Below are positions 33,955 through 46,116 of a DNA stretch of 64,000 nucleotides, piece after piece. The notes below the pieces were generated by a model, which saw nothing but the letters and a program-made list of their open reading frames with translations, searched no databases and was not told the DNA's origin. Both the position numbers and the translations under genes were made by a program. Every line of letters begins with the position of its first letter. Within the stretch, counting starts at the first letter, position 1. Source of the stretch: Calliopum simillimum (lineage: Eukaryota > Arthropoda > Insecta > Diptera > Lauxaniidae); the NCBI GenBank assembly GCA_951812925.1, contig OX638368.1, positions 18,539,187 to 18,603,186 of the forward strand, written 5' to 3'.

Positions 33955-34360
33955 CAACTTTTAGTGCCTTTGAAATGAAACTAAAAGGGCAGGTCGAGAT
34001 TATCTCTTCTACAGATTCATTCGAACACCGTCGTAACGTTCTGTGAGTAACCCCTTTTTTATATTACAATAGGGTGTGCGCTAGAGAGTTATGATTTCTA
34101 TCGGATCGTATATTCTGTCGCAGCACTTGGGCGTCTCATCTAGAGCATCACTACTGCTTCATCATGGTGTTAAATCAAACATCTCATTATCGGGATAATT
34201 GTTTCTTTGTCCGCACGATTAAGTTGTGGAATAATCTTTCTGCGAGCATTTTTCGCGACAGCTGTAATATCAGTAGATTCAAGAAGAATATTCATCGACA
34301 CTACTCCACTTTTGCTCCATCCTTCTAACCGTTCTTCAATCGAACAAATCAATACGCTGA
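33955..34360 (+). pseudogene. C-terminal fragment of a jockey/CR1-type LINE
   Basis: Across frames the segment gives FEHRRNVL, then RDNCFFVRTIKLWNNLSASI, then FRDSCNISRFKKNIHRHY. This 'FFVRT-x-K-LWN-x-L' plus 'F-K-x-x-x-x-x-H' ending is characteristic of the last ~100 residues of jockey/CR1-like LINE ORF2 proteins. The reverse transcriptase itself is absent, so it is a 5'-truncated or deleted copy directly downstream of the minisatellite. Confidence 0.7.
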
Positions 34361-34439
34361 TCTCATTCCGAGTAAGAAAAATAACAATATTTCAAGTTCA
34401 AGCATATGTCCAAACAGAACTAAGACCAAGACTATAACA

Positions 34440-36339
34440 TTCTTGATTTTGGAAAATAAATTAATTTTAGAAATAAAAAATTAATAAAAAATTTTATAAA
34501 GGTGTGCGAAATTTCCGAACCTCATTTTTTCAAACCAGTTTTGTTTTATATTCGTACAGAGCATGATATACCTTTAGATTATAAATAAAACCTATTAATT
34601 ATAGATAAGTGATCAAAACCGAACAGCAGTACCAATACCATAGCAGTCTTGATATTAGTCTATATCTTGCACACTAAGTCATGGTTTTGGAAATATAATT
34701 GCGTCCGTGTCTTGGTTTCGTTAAATTGCGAAAACCAAGACGATGACTCGAGACCAAGACAGATTTTGCGCATCACTATTTGCATGTAACTTTCCACAAT
34801 TTCTCGAGGTTATATGGCATTATTTAAATATTTAATGAGTCTTCGTACCAGCCAAGGTTTCTTTATATAAGTAGCTTAAAATTTTAACTAGGCTGTTTAC
34901 TGAAGTCATTGCTTTTACGTAGTTAATTGTAAAATGAAATGAAACAAAACAAATTAGGACATTTAAAACAAATGAAGAGAGTTCAGACTGCGTGTTTTAT
35001 AACGATTTCAAGAACACAATCTTATTTTGCGTGTGTCAACATAAACAGAGCGAACTTCATTAAATAAGTCAATATTTTTTTTATGATAACTTTATGTGAC
35101 ATAGTGACAGCTAAGATATGAATCATGTACATTTTAGTCATTACACTAGTGGACCCACTGTACTGTACCTGTATAAAGTAATACTGATTCACCTACTCTG
35201 CAAGAAGTTCTCAAAGACATTTAATTAAGTTCACATCATTGGTTATAGATTATGTTTATAAATCAATGCTTTAAATATAAATTTTCTACTTTTGACTTCA
35301 ACAAAAAACGTACAATATTGATAGCCAAATTTTCATTTGTTTTCATATTTTCCTCATAATATTAACCTTCAATTCATAAAAAGTTCTGTTTGTATTTTCC
35401 AATATTTTTTGTTTTTTTTTTTATAAATATTTATTTAAACAATTTACTTAAAAATTTTAATTTTTAGCTTTTTTTTTTTCTTCAACAAATCTAAAAATAA
35501 ACACAGGTGTTACGTGTATATACGAGTAAGAAGAAAAAATTCTATAAATTTTATGAAAATCTTTTCATCTTCAAACTGAGAAAAAATTGTGCAAAATTTA
35601 CTAAACGAGTAAACGAATTTAGACTTTTATAGGTGAAATTAATGTTAATTCCATTTCGCTAAATGTGGAATGAGTTGCGGGCTTTTTTATTTCATTATCT
35701 CTCGCATATTTACAAACAAATAATAAGTTTAAAAATCTTAATAAATATAAACAATTTAAATAACAACATATGTTTATATGAATTTTTTATTATAAATTTT
35801 AATATAGATTGCTTGTGGGTAATGATTATTTCAATTCATTAGAAAATCTCATGCATGCCAAGCCTTATCAAATGTGAAGGAATATAGTGAAATAATATTT
35901 TTTTAATATTCAAAAGTTTCTTTTGTTTTGGATTTAGTTAAAAGTGACGAAAATATGCATTTATTTTTTTCAATTTAAATATTTTGAAATATCAAACACT
36001 TTCGACTTTGAATGTAAACTTAAAACTCCAGTTCTATAGACCAAGCTAGAATTTTTATTATTTTCTGAAAAGCTCTAATGTGCTTGTCAATCAACAAAAA
36101 TTTAAATTAAAACTTTATATTCAGCACAAAAATCTCTCTAGAAAATACATACCAAACAAAAAAGATCATTAAATACATAACTGTTTGGAAAAACAGAATA
36201 TTTCTACTCACAAATATGCACAAATGCATAAATGATATATACGAGTCTATAATATAATTACGATTATTAGTACATATGAACAAATGAAGCAAACCCAGTA
36301 GAGAACAATGACACCTAATAATAATCTTTCTAAGCGTTA
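34440..36339. other. AT-rich non-coding stretch
   Basis: Nothing beyond poly(T) tracts and generic AT-rich sequence is seen. Confidence 0.45.
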
Positions 36340-37440
36340 ATGACAACTAATTTGAAGCGGTGCATAACATGGACCGAGCAATTTGGCTCAACTTTACAAA
36401 GGCAATTTCCGGACCAAAAAACTAAAAAGGTTAAAAATTATTGCATTCATCATGCCAACCTCTCTATTCGGCCCCGACCCATCATCACCCAGTTATTGAA
36501 GGAGGGTGGGAGATCTGTAAAGACGATCCGGATCGGGCTGGATCGGTTGATGTTGGTTAACTGCTGTTAACGTTGGAGTGATGAACGAAACAAGAGAGGC
36601 TGTTGGCTTGACACTGTCCCATGTCTGGCCTCAAGCAGCCTGCTGACTCCAAGCGGCAACCCCTGGTAATGGTGGTTGACGGCGACGCTGTAGGACCACA
36701 GTGTCGCTGTCATCTACCAGCTAAAGCAGGAAGGCAGAAGGGCGTGACAATTAGTCCCAATTGTCACGTTACGCGCATATGGGAAAGTGGTCAAAAGCAA
36801 TCTAGGACAGGATTTCGAGGGTTTTTCTGAGAAATCCGCACTTGGCAACGTGTTCCCTCGATCCATAGTAAGTCGAGTCGTACATGGTAAAGTGGCCAAA
36901 GCAATCTTGGGTAAGACTACCTCTTCCAAGAAAGTCTTGAGCTTTCTTGAAGGGAGGGATTCACCAGAGAAACGTGTTCCCACAATCCATGATAAATCGA
37001 CATGGGTGATTAGTCCCAGACTGATCAGAGTCATACTAACAGTAGCGTATTGCTACGAAGTCTGACCAGAGATTATTCTGGTACCACGGGAGTCAGTAGC
37101 CCTTTGGAGCATCCGATTCGCTGGATATTCCAACTGACTATTGGGTCGGCCCTTCGGGGAGTTTCGTGGTGGCTGTGGTTTGGACGCAAATCGCAGGAAG
37201 AGTTTGAATACTCGGTGTGGAGTTGCATTCTCAACCGGGTGCCATGACCCAAAGAATGGCAGAGGTTTAGGTAGTGCCTCATTTCCCTACCATAGGAAGG
37301 AATTGTGTCTGATCGCATGATTCTAAAAATGGAAACCGACTATCGGCTTTATGCTGATATATGGTTGCGCCATCCGTCGTACACGGACCGTGTGTCTTCG
37401 ACACCGTGGAATTAAGCCAACATGGCAGGTGCTTACCTAA
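36340..37440 (+). mobile_element. GC-richer block, probable 5' part of an RNase H LINE
   Basis: Composition changes sharply from the surroundings: balanced bases and many CpG. Frames such as 36621-36830 and 36787-37065 are short and overlap on both strands, with no domain I can name. Two internal stretches are alike (AAAGTGGTCAAAAGCAATCT at 36784 and AAAGTGGCCAAAGCAATCTT at 36890), each followed by a CGTGTTCCC and TCCAT block. Position upstream of RNase H sequence in the same orientation suggests 5'-leader or ORF1 sequence of the same LINE, but a separate element is possible. Confidence 0.45.
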
Positions 37441-38330
37441 AACCCATAGAGACTTCTGTACTCATCATGCGGACCAAAATCGGATGAAAAATGGCAGCTG
37501 TATTCTGGACTTATAAAGTGAACCTACTTGACTACAGTGGGAAAACAGCTTTTATTTTCCGGGCGAAGGTCAACGCTTTAAGGTTGTGCACCAAAAAAAG
37601 TATACGAAGAGGCACTTTCGGCACCGACATATACATTTAATTGAACAGTCAATCGACTCTATAACCACCTGCTTGTCTGGGCATTTTTTGAACTTCTTCA
37701 AATCTTATCCAGGAGGAATGATGTTACTCTGATCTAGATACCAGAGCACAAGATGCTTGAAGGCAACGAAAGGGCCGATTGCTTGGACTAAGAGAATCGC
37801 ACTCAATACTTTCATAGGCTCAGAATCCATCTGAAGGACAGCTATAAAAATAACTTAATTCGAGAATGGGAAGAGACAGTCTTACCGACCACTGATAAAC
37901 CACTGGAGAGCCAAAAGGTGCATGCGGCAACCAAAAAAGTTCCACAATTAAAAACGTGTTAAGGTAGAAGCTGTTATAAATTTCAGCAGAAAAGATACAA
38001 GAACATATAGTGAAATAATGACAGGTCATTAGAAACTTAATTACCCCCAAAAAATATGGGTCTGGTAGACAACGATTCCTGTAGACTCTGTCAAGAGGAC
38101 TTGGAAACAGCGAAGAATGTGTTGTGTATTTACCCCGCTGTGGTGAGACGCAGAATTAAGTACTTAAGCGCCGAGAATTTAGATCATGATGACCTAGGTA
38201 ATATTAATCCCTAGGCAGTGACAAAATTTATAGATAGTCTAGAACTGTTCTGAAAGAGGCTGTAAAAAAGATATTTTAAGGTAGCAGTGTAATCCAAAGC
38301 CTTTAAATTATAATAGTAAATACTAATCCA
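37441..38330 (+). pseudogene. RNase H and C-terminal tail of a LINE, copy 2
   Basis: One frame, with stops, gives VTLI then IPEHKMLEGNERADCLD, the RNase H motif around the catalytic 'H...EGNE-x-AD'. It continues into a tail with FSRKDTRTYSEIMTGH and NDSCRLCQEDLETAKNVLC, a Cys-rich motif that follows RNase H in LINEs of the I/LOA group. The reverse transcriptase domain is missing between this and the GC-richer block upstream, so the element is internally deleted. The tail matches 20320-20705. The clade assignment is inferred from RNase H plus the Cys tail. Confidence 0.7.
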
Positions 38331-38383
38331 CTGCCTTCTTAATGAACAGAAGAAATAATTGATCTAGAATCTGCTTTCATTCA

Positions 38384-38500
38384 AAAAGGTCATAACTTCG
38401 GAATGGCTAGCCGTATCTTGTAGAGTAGGCCTGCGTTGGAAAAGTATTTTTTGTGTGCTATACAAAAATTTAAAAGTTACGATTTGTTTTTTCTAAAAAC
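38384..38500 (+). repeat. ~100-bp direct repeat, left of ITmD37E copy 2
   Basis: TCGGAATGGCTAGCCGTATC and surrounding sequence recur at 39838-39938 (TTGGAATGGCTAGCTATATC). The two units flank the transposon insertion. They are too long and too diverged to be its target duplication. Confidence 0.6.
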
Positions 38501-38512
38501 ATTTGATTTCTA

Positions 38513-39797
38513 AGGACTGCCCCAACAAAATTTGTCCCTTTTATTCCTTAAGATTATAATTTACCTTATGATCGTCCAGGTCGAAATATGGATGCTATAT
38601 TTTCTATATAACATGACAATTAAAAAAATATATTGTATAACACTTGGCAAACAGACTTCAGACGATAAAGATATCTAGCAATCAAGAAAAAAAGAGCAAA
38701 CTCATTTTGTACACTTGCATGCAAAAACGAGAATTGAAATATTCAGCCATAGCATCAAAAATCACTATCCAAGGGGTTATTTCGAATTATAGAAAGGGTC
38801 AACTTATTACGCGGAAAAAGAGTTTAGGTAAAAAAGCCAGTATAGATCCACAATTGGTGAAAAAATTGAAGCGCCTTTTTAATCAGAATCCCAACACTTC
38901 AGAACGAAATATGGCTGCCAGAGTAGGAACCTCAAAATTTTCTATAAACAGACTGAAGAAAAAACTTAAGCTAAGAACCTACAGAGTTCAAAAAGTACCA
39001 AACCGTTCCGATGAAAAGCAATTAGAGGCTCAAAAGCGAGCTCGAAAGTTATATGTCGGTTACCTGACTTAATTTGACTGCTGCATAATGGACGATTAAA
39101 CATACGTTAAGGCAGATTTTAAATAGCTAACAAGACACGAATATTACACCTGTTCGGAGGAGGGCCAGATACAGAGCAAATTTATAGAGAAGAAAATTAC
39201 AAATTTCCCAAGCAGTATATGGTTTGGCAGGCCATATGCACCTGCGGTCTGAGGAGCATTTTTTTTGTAACACTGGGCACAATTAACTAAAAAATTTATA
39301 TTGATGAATGCTCTGAAAAACGTTTTTTGCCATTTGTTCGTAAGCACGGTGGTACTGTAATGTTCTGGCCTGATTTTGCAACCTCTCACTACTCTAGAGC
39401 CACCATAAAATGGTACAAAAGCAATAATGTAAATTTTGTACCCAAAAATGCGAATTCACCTAACTGCCCACAGCTTCGACCTATTTAGAGATATTGGGCT
39501 CTAATGAAATCATATCTTTAGAAGAGTAAATGCACTGCAACAAATTTAAAAGATTTCAAAAATAAGTTGCGAAGGTCGTACGGTACTGTCGACGAAACAG
39601 CAGTACAAGACTTAATGAAGGGTCTTAAGAAAAAAGTAAAATATTTTTATATAAAATAAATATTTGTTAATAGTGTAAAGTTATTTATGTTTGTTATACT
39701 ACTCACTAATAAATAAAAAAACAAAATTTAAAAAAAATTCATTACGTATTTTTTTGTTAATGAAAAACAAAGGGACAAATTTTTCCGGGGCAGTCCT
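38513..39797 (+). mobile_element. ITmD37E element, copy 2 (complete ends)
   Basis: TA at 38511-38512 and 39798-39799 flank inverted ends beginning AGGACTGCCCC, with AAATTTGTCCCTTT further in on both sides (ends of about 28 bp). It is 1,285 bp long. It begins with the same AGGACTGC as copy 1 but has otherwise different ends, so it is a related but distinct subfamily. Confidence 0.9.
38644..39656 (+). pseudogene. ITmD37E transposase, near full length with a few stops
   Basis: The N-terminal frame (38644-39072, first codon not ATG) carries the helix-turn-helix region and the SIDPQLVKKLKRLFNQNPNT segment typical of this family. The catalytic half follows in the next frame: MDD then a TAA in place of Glu, TYVKADF, KQYMVWQAICTCG, and the second Asp at 39372-39374 in FWPDFATSHYS. 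At the exact place of the catalytic Glu (38 positions on, 39486-39488) stands TAG, within CPQLRPI-stop-RYW. The C-terminal end, LRRSYGTVDETAVQDLMKGL, is intact. Only a handful of lesions separate it from a complete frame, but one destroys the active site. Confidence 0.87.
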
Positions 39798-39837
39798 TAA
39801 TATGTTTTGAACGAAGTTCTCATCTGTCTCAATTCAA

Positions 39838-39938
39838 AAGTATCATAGCCTTGGAATGGCTAGCTATATCTTGATGAGTAGACCCTCGTTAGAAAGGTCT
39901 TTTTATGCACAATAAAAAAGTTCAAAAGCTAAAATTGT
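39838..39938 (+). repeat. ~100-bp direct repeat, right of ITmD37E copy 2
   Basis: Partner of 38384-38500 with the same order of phrases (GGAATGGCTAGC, GTAGAC/GTAGGC, an AAAAATTTAAAAG-like end). Confidence 0.6.
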
Positions 39939-40689
39939 TTTTAAGATGATAATTGACCATAAGTTGATACTACTCGTATTGTACTTTTCCAAGGGTGTTA
40001 ACTTAGCACTGCTAAGACGATAGCAATAAAGCAAATCGTTCAGAAGATCTATATTTTAAAAACCAATCTCGCTTTAGAAAAAAAAAACTCTCAGAACTTC
40101 AAGCCATTTTAAGGCGCCTCGAAATACACCGCAGAAGTTTTTAACTTAAAGTTTTACTTAGAATCCGAAACTAACTGAAAGCGGGTCAAAAAATATACAA
40201 ATTCGAACAATTTATCCATTCTAATGTATGTCACATTTCTATTAACCGCTTAAGATATATCCAATAAAAATCACGTTTTCACCATTAGAAGGTTTTTTCG
40301 GAACATCTTCTAAACGGTAACTTTTATGTGTACACATATTCCTTATTTTTGTAGATCTTATGATTCGCCACTAAACAGCTTCTGTTGGTTTTAATCATGC
40401 GACTCATGGTTTCGGAGACATTCTTCAAAGATCAGTTTTTTCGAAACTTTGGCGGTTTTTGAAGAATATCTCCTTCAACATTTAAGAGTTATTGTAACTT
40501 AAAAAGTGAAACATGGTGTATTGATATGCACCTGTGTGTACCACTTACTCGTTATAAATTTTCCATTCTTTTTAAATTGGGTGATCTCCGAAACTACAAG
40601 TTGTATAAAAACAGTCCTAGCATCATTTTATAGGAAATTTTTTTGAGCTACACTACATTTTTCTATAGAAGCAACCGTTAGCGATTCTA

Positions 40690-41105
40690 TACGTTTATAC
40701 ATAAGACAAAAATTTGTCCTACCTTTTTTACTATGTTAGAAATAGAGCACGACTTTGAATTGTATACCATTAGAAAAATATTTGTGTGTTAATGTGCACA
40801 AAGTTAAAATTATTTAAATATTTTGCCATGAACCCAAGTAAAATTAAATGCAAATTTTTCATTTTTAACAACGACAAAATACGCGGTCACACAGAGCTGA
40901 AAAGAGGATACAGCACAGAGAGAAAGACAAAAAGCTGACTGACTTCATGTTTTTTGTTTTCTTTTTGTTTCAAAGTTGTCATTGTATCAGGAATGATAAG
41001 TGAACTTTCCTATTTTGTACCAAATAGCAAAAAAGTACTAAAACTGCCCAAAAAGTACCAAAATTATTAATACATTTGTGGTCAAATTTTGACCATTGCG
41101 CGATT
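40690..41105 (+). repeat. Interspersed repeat R, copy 2
   Basis: Same landmarks in the same order as 4515-4850, with an extra ~50-bp segment (AAGTACCAAAATTATT) before the shared TTTTGACCATTGCGCGATTC. No coding is seen. Confidence 0.65.
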
Positions 41106-41448
41106 CGAATATTTTTAAAAAACTGATTTTTCGACTTTTGAGCATGAATTACATCGCATGCGTACATGACATTTCTATGGACTTTTTTCACTTTGAAGAT
41201 AATTTCGATAAAAAATCACTTAATGTTATTGAGCGAAACCGCCCTTTTTTTGTCGAATTTTCGTAGGTTTATATTTAATTTCGTCGATTTTGGCTACAAA
41301 ACCAGTTTAGTACGATTTTTGTATGTCTTTCCTTTAATATAAATGTTTGAGCTTTCCTTTGAGTTTTTTTGACTATATATTCTGGAATGCAAAAATAGTT
41401 TTAGCACATTTTGCTGGAAAATAATATTTAAAAACTAAAGTCATAGTA

Positions 41449-41604
41449 GGTCGCTCAGCTGGAAAAGGTAGCTGGAAAAGGAAATCCAAGAATCGGGAAA
41501 GTCATAGCAAAAGATCAAAGTCATCGCAAGGGATCGCATTTAATGGAGATGTTTCATATTGGCCCTTTGCTCCTCTTCGGAGTTAAAGGAGAATACATAC
41601 ATAC
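41449..41604 (+). mobile_element. 5'-truncated LINE copy with 12-bp target duplication
   Basis: This 156-bp fragment matches the 3' end of the 44.6- and 48.5-kb LINEs (CAAGAATCGGGAAAGTCATA, TTTCATATTGGCCCTTTGCTCC, GGAGTTAAAGGAGAATACATAC). The sequence AAAGTCATAGTA stands directly before it (41437-41448) and directly after it (41605-41616). This is a normal target-primed insertion and fixes the 3' end of the family: a short TACA-rich tail rather than poly(A). Confidence 0.85.
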
Positions 41605-41616
41605 AAAGTCATAGTA

Positions 41617-44600
41617 ACTAAGTAATTTCAATTCTCTACTAGACTTGCACTATAATTATTTTAAAGATGTTCACCTTAATATATGCAAGAAAATATATTT
41701 CATTTTAAACTCAAATGTAATAAATTTAATTATACACTAAGCTGTGTAATAAATGTAGGTGTTGGCAATTAAATGATTCACTGCACAAATGGGTGCAGGC
41801 GGAAATATCTTTCATTACTTAACAGAATATTTTTAATTTTCATAATTTTCAACATTCGGAAAGAATTTCATATAAACTTATGACACGCGACTGGCTTCAT
41901 TGTTGGAATTGTTTTTTTCCATTTTTTTTTCTCTATTTACAATACAGCTGTCTGTCTAGTCGTGTTTATTGGTTTTATTTGTAATAGCCATGTTAACACT
42001 CATAGCAATTTAAAATCCATACACGTCAATATATTAGGTGGCATCTAATAAATGATGTTTGATTTGCAAGAAAAAAAAAATTAATTATTTACAACAAAAA
42101 AAAAAAAAAAAAGTGTAACTACAAGCTCATAAATAATTAATTGGATAAAAAATGTACAAAATTAAAACAAAAGTAAAAAAAAGTTTTGTCAAATATTTAG
42201 TAAACAAGCGTCAGCGTAGAGTTTAAAAACAGTCATGGAATAATTTATGTAAATTTAATAATTGAACCAGAAAATAATGATTCATACATTTATCATGCAA
42301 ATTAAATCGCCCAAAATGATTTTGCTAAATAAAAGCTGGAAAAATTTCACTTTAAATTTAAATGCAAAAATAAAAATTCTTCAGCACGTGCTTTAATTAA
42401 TGAGTTTCAGTTGTATTGATATGAAATCAGAAGATTAATGAAAAATTTTAATTAATTATAGGAAATAAACTTTGAACGTTTAACATACAAAATTAATGGG
42501 AGGAATGCCAAAATTTTCAATATCAAATATAACATCACTGAATAAGATAAGAGGATGCCATACTATTAATCCATTTTTTGATACCAACAACAAACATGCC
42601 TTTCAAGTACAGCAAATGCTTGAACAATTGTGATGCTTTCTTTTTCAGATTATTGTATTCCGACGACTTAAGTTTTTGGCCTGTTGTGTATGGACTATTT
42701 TTATTGGTGTCAATAATTTTTGACAACCCAAAACTTTTAATCTGAAAGTACAATTTTTCTCCATGTTTGGTGGTATATATAAAGTTATAATTAAATAAAA
42801 AATTGGCATAATTGAGAAAGCCCATGCAATTTGTTTCAATTTATTTAACCGCAAAATTTTAAGAAAAAACCAAAAAGTTTATTATGAAGCAAGCAATTTT
42901 GGTAATTCCTTAACTAGATAATTAGTAATAAAAAAAACATAAAAAAACCCGAAAACTCAACTGAAATTACTCCCCTATATTTATTTAATTTATTGGACGT
43001 TGGAATTAATTTTGTAAATAAAATAAAATGCAAATTTAAGATAAATATGCGGTTTTGCAGCAGATAAATTAACATCTTTAAGATACGAAAATTTAAAAAA
43101 AAAATTGACGCCATTTTTAATGACATTATACTACTTATATATGTATAATCTTTAATTTTGTCTTATTTTCATTGCTTTATTTCATTGTTTTTGCGTTCAT
43201 AAAAAATATAAAAACTTCAGCTTATGATATTTCATTTTCATAAAAATTCTATTTTTTTTATTATGTGTTAAACTATATTCCTTATGTTGTGTGAGAAAAT
43301 TTCACAATTGAACCGAAAATATACCAATGCACAAATTTTGAATTCAATACTCGTTGTTTATCTTTCCTAGTACTTTTAAATTATTTTATATTTCCGACCT
43401 TCTTAGTAAAACCAACCCCTTCTCGCAAAAACTGTATAAATCGATCGACTTTTAATGAAGCACTTACACTGAGGAAGTCTATTTATTCTTAACTTTATAA
43501 ATTTATATTTTATTTTGATAGATAATATCAGATTCTGTGTCAAAAAGTATGTGTACAGCGTAAACTAAAAGTTAATAACTTTCATATTTTGGTGGAGTCC
43601 GTTTGAAGCATTATGTCATACTTTGTATGAAAGAATTTTTGCAGGTCTGGCTCAGTGAAAATCATCGAGCTTATATTATTTTAAGAAACTTCACGAAGAC
43701 TGTATATATTTTTAATGCAGTTTACCCCCCGAGAATTGCAAAATAGAACTATTCCCATACCTTATTATGTATCTTAGGCCAGCTCGATGAAAAAATAATT
43801 GGAAAAACCGCCCCCTATTTGAAATCTTACTTTGAGAGCATCTACGTTTTAGACTACAATTTAAGTGAATTATGGTTTTACAGAAATAATCTTTATTAAT
43901 CCATGAAAAATAAAATGTGAGAAGTCCATAGCAAAATTGAGTTCACATAAAATGTTATTCAAGGTTAAACGTTTCGAAAATTTGGTTTTTCAAATATCTC
44001 GCTAACAGTTACTTCTATGGAAAAACGAAATAGGTTTTTTTTTAAAAATTGTTTGTAGCCATTTCAAGATTAATTCCTAAGCCGGAGGATGCCCATTATT
44101 TGCCCAGCTCTTTCACATTAGCTTAAAATCAACAGCATGTTCAAATTGTTTTCTAAAACTTGATTCGGCTATTGTATGCTACAAGCAGATCTCTGGTTAA
44201 ATTAAACGTGCGCTAGCGGAGCGTTTTAAATGAAGTGTATTGCGTAGAGAATTATTGTCAGCGCCATTCGTTCAATAATTGGATATCCGGCAGAGTTGTT
44301 TTTTCGCACCAATTTCAATCCTTTTTTTCTAATGACATTATAGATGACGCTTTCATTATGACAGAAGAGGATTAGTAACAAAACATTGGAGAATCTTTAT
44401 TAGAGGTCTACACAAGACTTCTTGTCGGAGTTTAAAGGCATTTCGCTCCAAGATGTATTATGTCTTGTACCCGCTTTTTATTTAACAAAATATGATAAAC
44501 TCAAAAACAAATACTACACTGACCTGTATTGTTTGATTTGCTTTACTTCAGAACGCAACCAGAATCACCAACTACAACTGCCGCAGTGACTCACAGTAGT
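41617..44600. other. AT-rich non-coding stretch
   Basis: No credible gene is seen. Short minus-strand frames at 42535-42854 and 42914-43126 are AT-driven. Several poly(A)/(T) runs occur. Confidence 0.45.
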
Positions 44601-44609
44601 AGTCGAATA

Positions 44610-45660
44610 CAAAACCACCGCCTACAATCGATAAAATAGTGAAAGTTATCCAAAGCTTGAAAAACAACAAGGCCGTCGGTATAGACCAAATAACAGCTGA
44701 ACTGCTAAAAGTATGCCCTATTGCATCAACTTCTTCATCCTCTGATTTCCAGAATCTGGAGTGAAGAGCTTTTGCCAGAAGATTGGCTACATTGTATGCT
44801 AGTCAAATTGCCAAAAAAAGGTGACCTAAGCGAGTGCCGAAATTATAGAGGAATAACTTTGCTCTCAGTACCATCAAAAGTACTGACATAAGTGCTTCTA
44901 AACAGAGTATGCGAAAAACTTGATTCGCCCATACGAAAGCAACAAGCAGGATTCCAGGCAAACCGATCATGCGTGTATCAGATCAACACCCTTAGAATAA
45001 TTGTCAAGCAATCTTGTGAGTGGCAGGGGTGTTTACTATCACCATCTCTCTTCTTTATCGTTCTTGACGATATCCCAGATAAAGCTCTCAATAAGGCCAA
45101 AAGAGGTATCCGATGGTACTTTACCGAACAGCTAGAAGATCTCGAATACGCTGACGATATTTGCCTTCTATCATCCAAACACTCAGATATTCAAAGCAAA
45201 ATTGAAGACCTTGTCTTGGAATCACAAAAGGCCGGCCTAAAAATCAACGTATCCAAGACTAAAACCATGAAGTTAAACGCAAACAGGAATGACATCACGT
45301 TTGGAACTGGTAGTGATGACATCGAAAACGTCGATAGCTTCACGTATTTAGGCTACATCAAAAATGCAATCAGAAGACTATAGCAAACGAGGTCAAGCTG
45401 CGCAAATGGAGATGGATTGGTCACACTCTCCGGAAACCACACAGCGAAGTTTGTCGCCAGGCTCTTGGGTGGAATCCACAAGGCAGTAGAGGACGTGGTG
45501 GACCCAAAACCAACTGGAAAAGGTCACTGGAAAAGGAAATACAAAAATTGGGAAAGTCGTGGCAAGAGATCAAAGTCATCGCAAGGGATCGCAACAAATG
45601 GAAACGTCTCATATTGGCCTTATGCTCCTACTAGGAGTTAAGGGAGAATACAATACAAAT
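44610..45660 (+). mobile_element. LINE copy A, 5' truncated and internally deleted
   Basis: Holds the reverse transcriptase and C-terminal region of a non-LTR retrotransposon without the endonuclease. It lacks about 200 bp relative to copy B between the INTLRIIV and GCLLSP motifs, and loses sequence again after SFTYLGYI. The tail is GAGAATACAATACAAATAC. The clade is probably RTE-like, judged from the PEDW, KLPKKGDLSECxNYRGITLLS and RWIGHTLRKP motifs. Confidence 0.8.
44892..45383 (+). pseudogene. LINE reverse transcriptase fragment
   Basis: A 163-codon open frame. Upstream in the same or adjacent frames are KAVGIDQITAELLK (44670) and KKGDLSEC..NYRGITLLS. Within it are KQQAGFQANRSCVYQINTLR, GCLLSPSLFFIVL and the catalytic box LEYADDICLL (YADD at 45147-45158), then LKINVSKTKTMKLN and SFTYLGYI. 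Both Asp of YADD are present, but the DFxxAFD-type Asp box of copy B has been deleted here. The continuation, EVKLRKWRWIGHTLRKP through RDRNKWKRLILALC, lies in a second frame to about 45625. Not functional. Confidence 0.85.
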
Positions 45661-46116
45661 ACTTCAGTTCAGAACATATTTTGTAGTTGCAGTGTACACT
45701 ACAAAATCCGACATTACTGACTTTACTGGCTCTTCGTCTAGAAAAGCCTTTTTCAAAAAAATTACTCAAAAAAAAAAAAAAATACTTGCTGTAAAAAAAA
45801 AGCATTATTTGATGCAGTAAGAAAAGGAGAGTAAAGTGCTTTTTTTGAGCAGTACAAGCATCAAAAAGGAGCCGCTTTACTTGAGGCACTTAACTCTGAG
45901 GGGGCAAGTGTTTTTTATTTGACTTTAGGAAAGCCATTAGAAAAATCTGATTGGGTAGTGATGCCAAAGCGCTTTTTATTTGATTTTATTTAAGCGCTTG
46001 AAAATTTCTGATAAGGTTCGTATAAAATACAATACACTGAAATATTTATTAGAACCAGGTTTTTTTGACACTGATAAAATGCTTCAGTGCCAAAAAAAAA
46101 TCAGTACACAATGAAG

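Noticed and set aside
33691..33957. Minus-strand frame with repeated Phe-Trp-Ala-Leu-Phe
   Set aside because: It is the AATAACGCCCAAAA minisatellite read backwards; there is no sign of a real protein.
36621..37318. Host gene in the GC-richer block
   Set aside because: Frames overlap on both strands without domains, and the block lies directly upstream of LINE RNase H sequence in the same direction, so it is more likely retroelement sequence.
42535..43126. Overlapping minus-strand short proteins
   Set aside because: They overlap in different frames in AT-rich DNA with Lys/Asn/Ile/Phe bias, as expected by chance.
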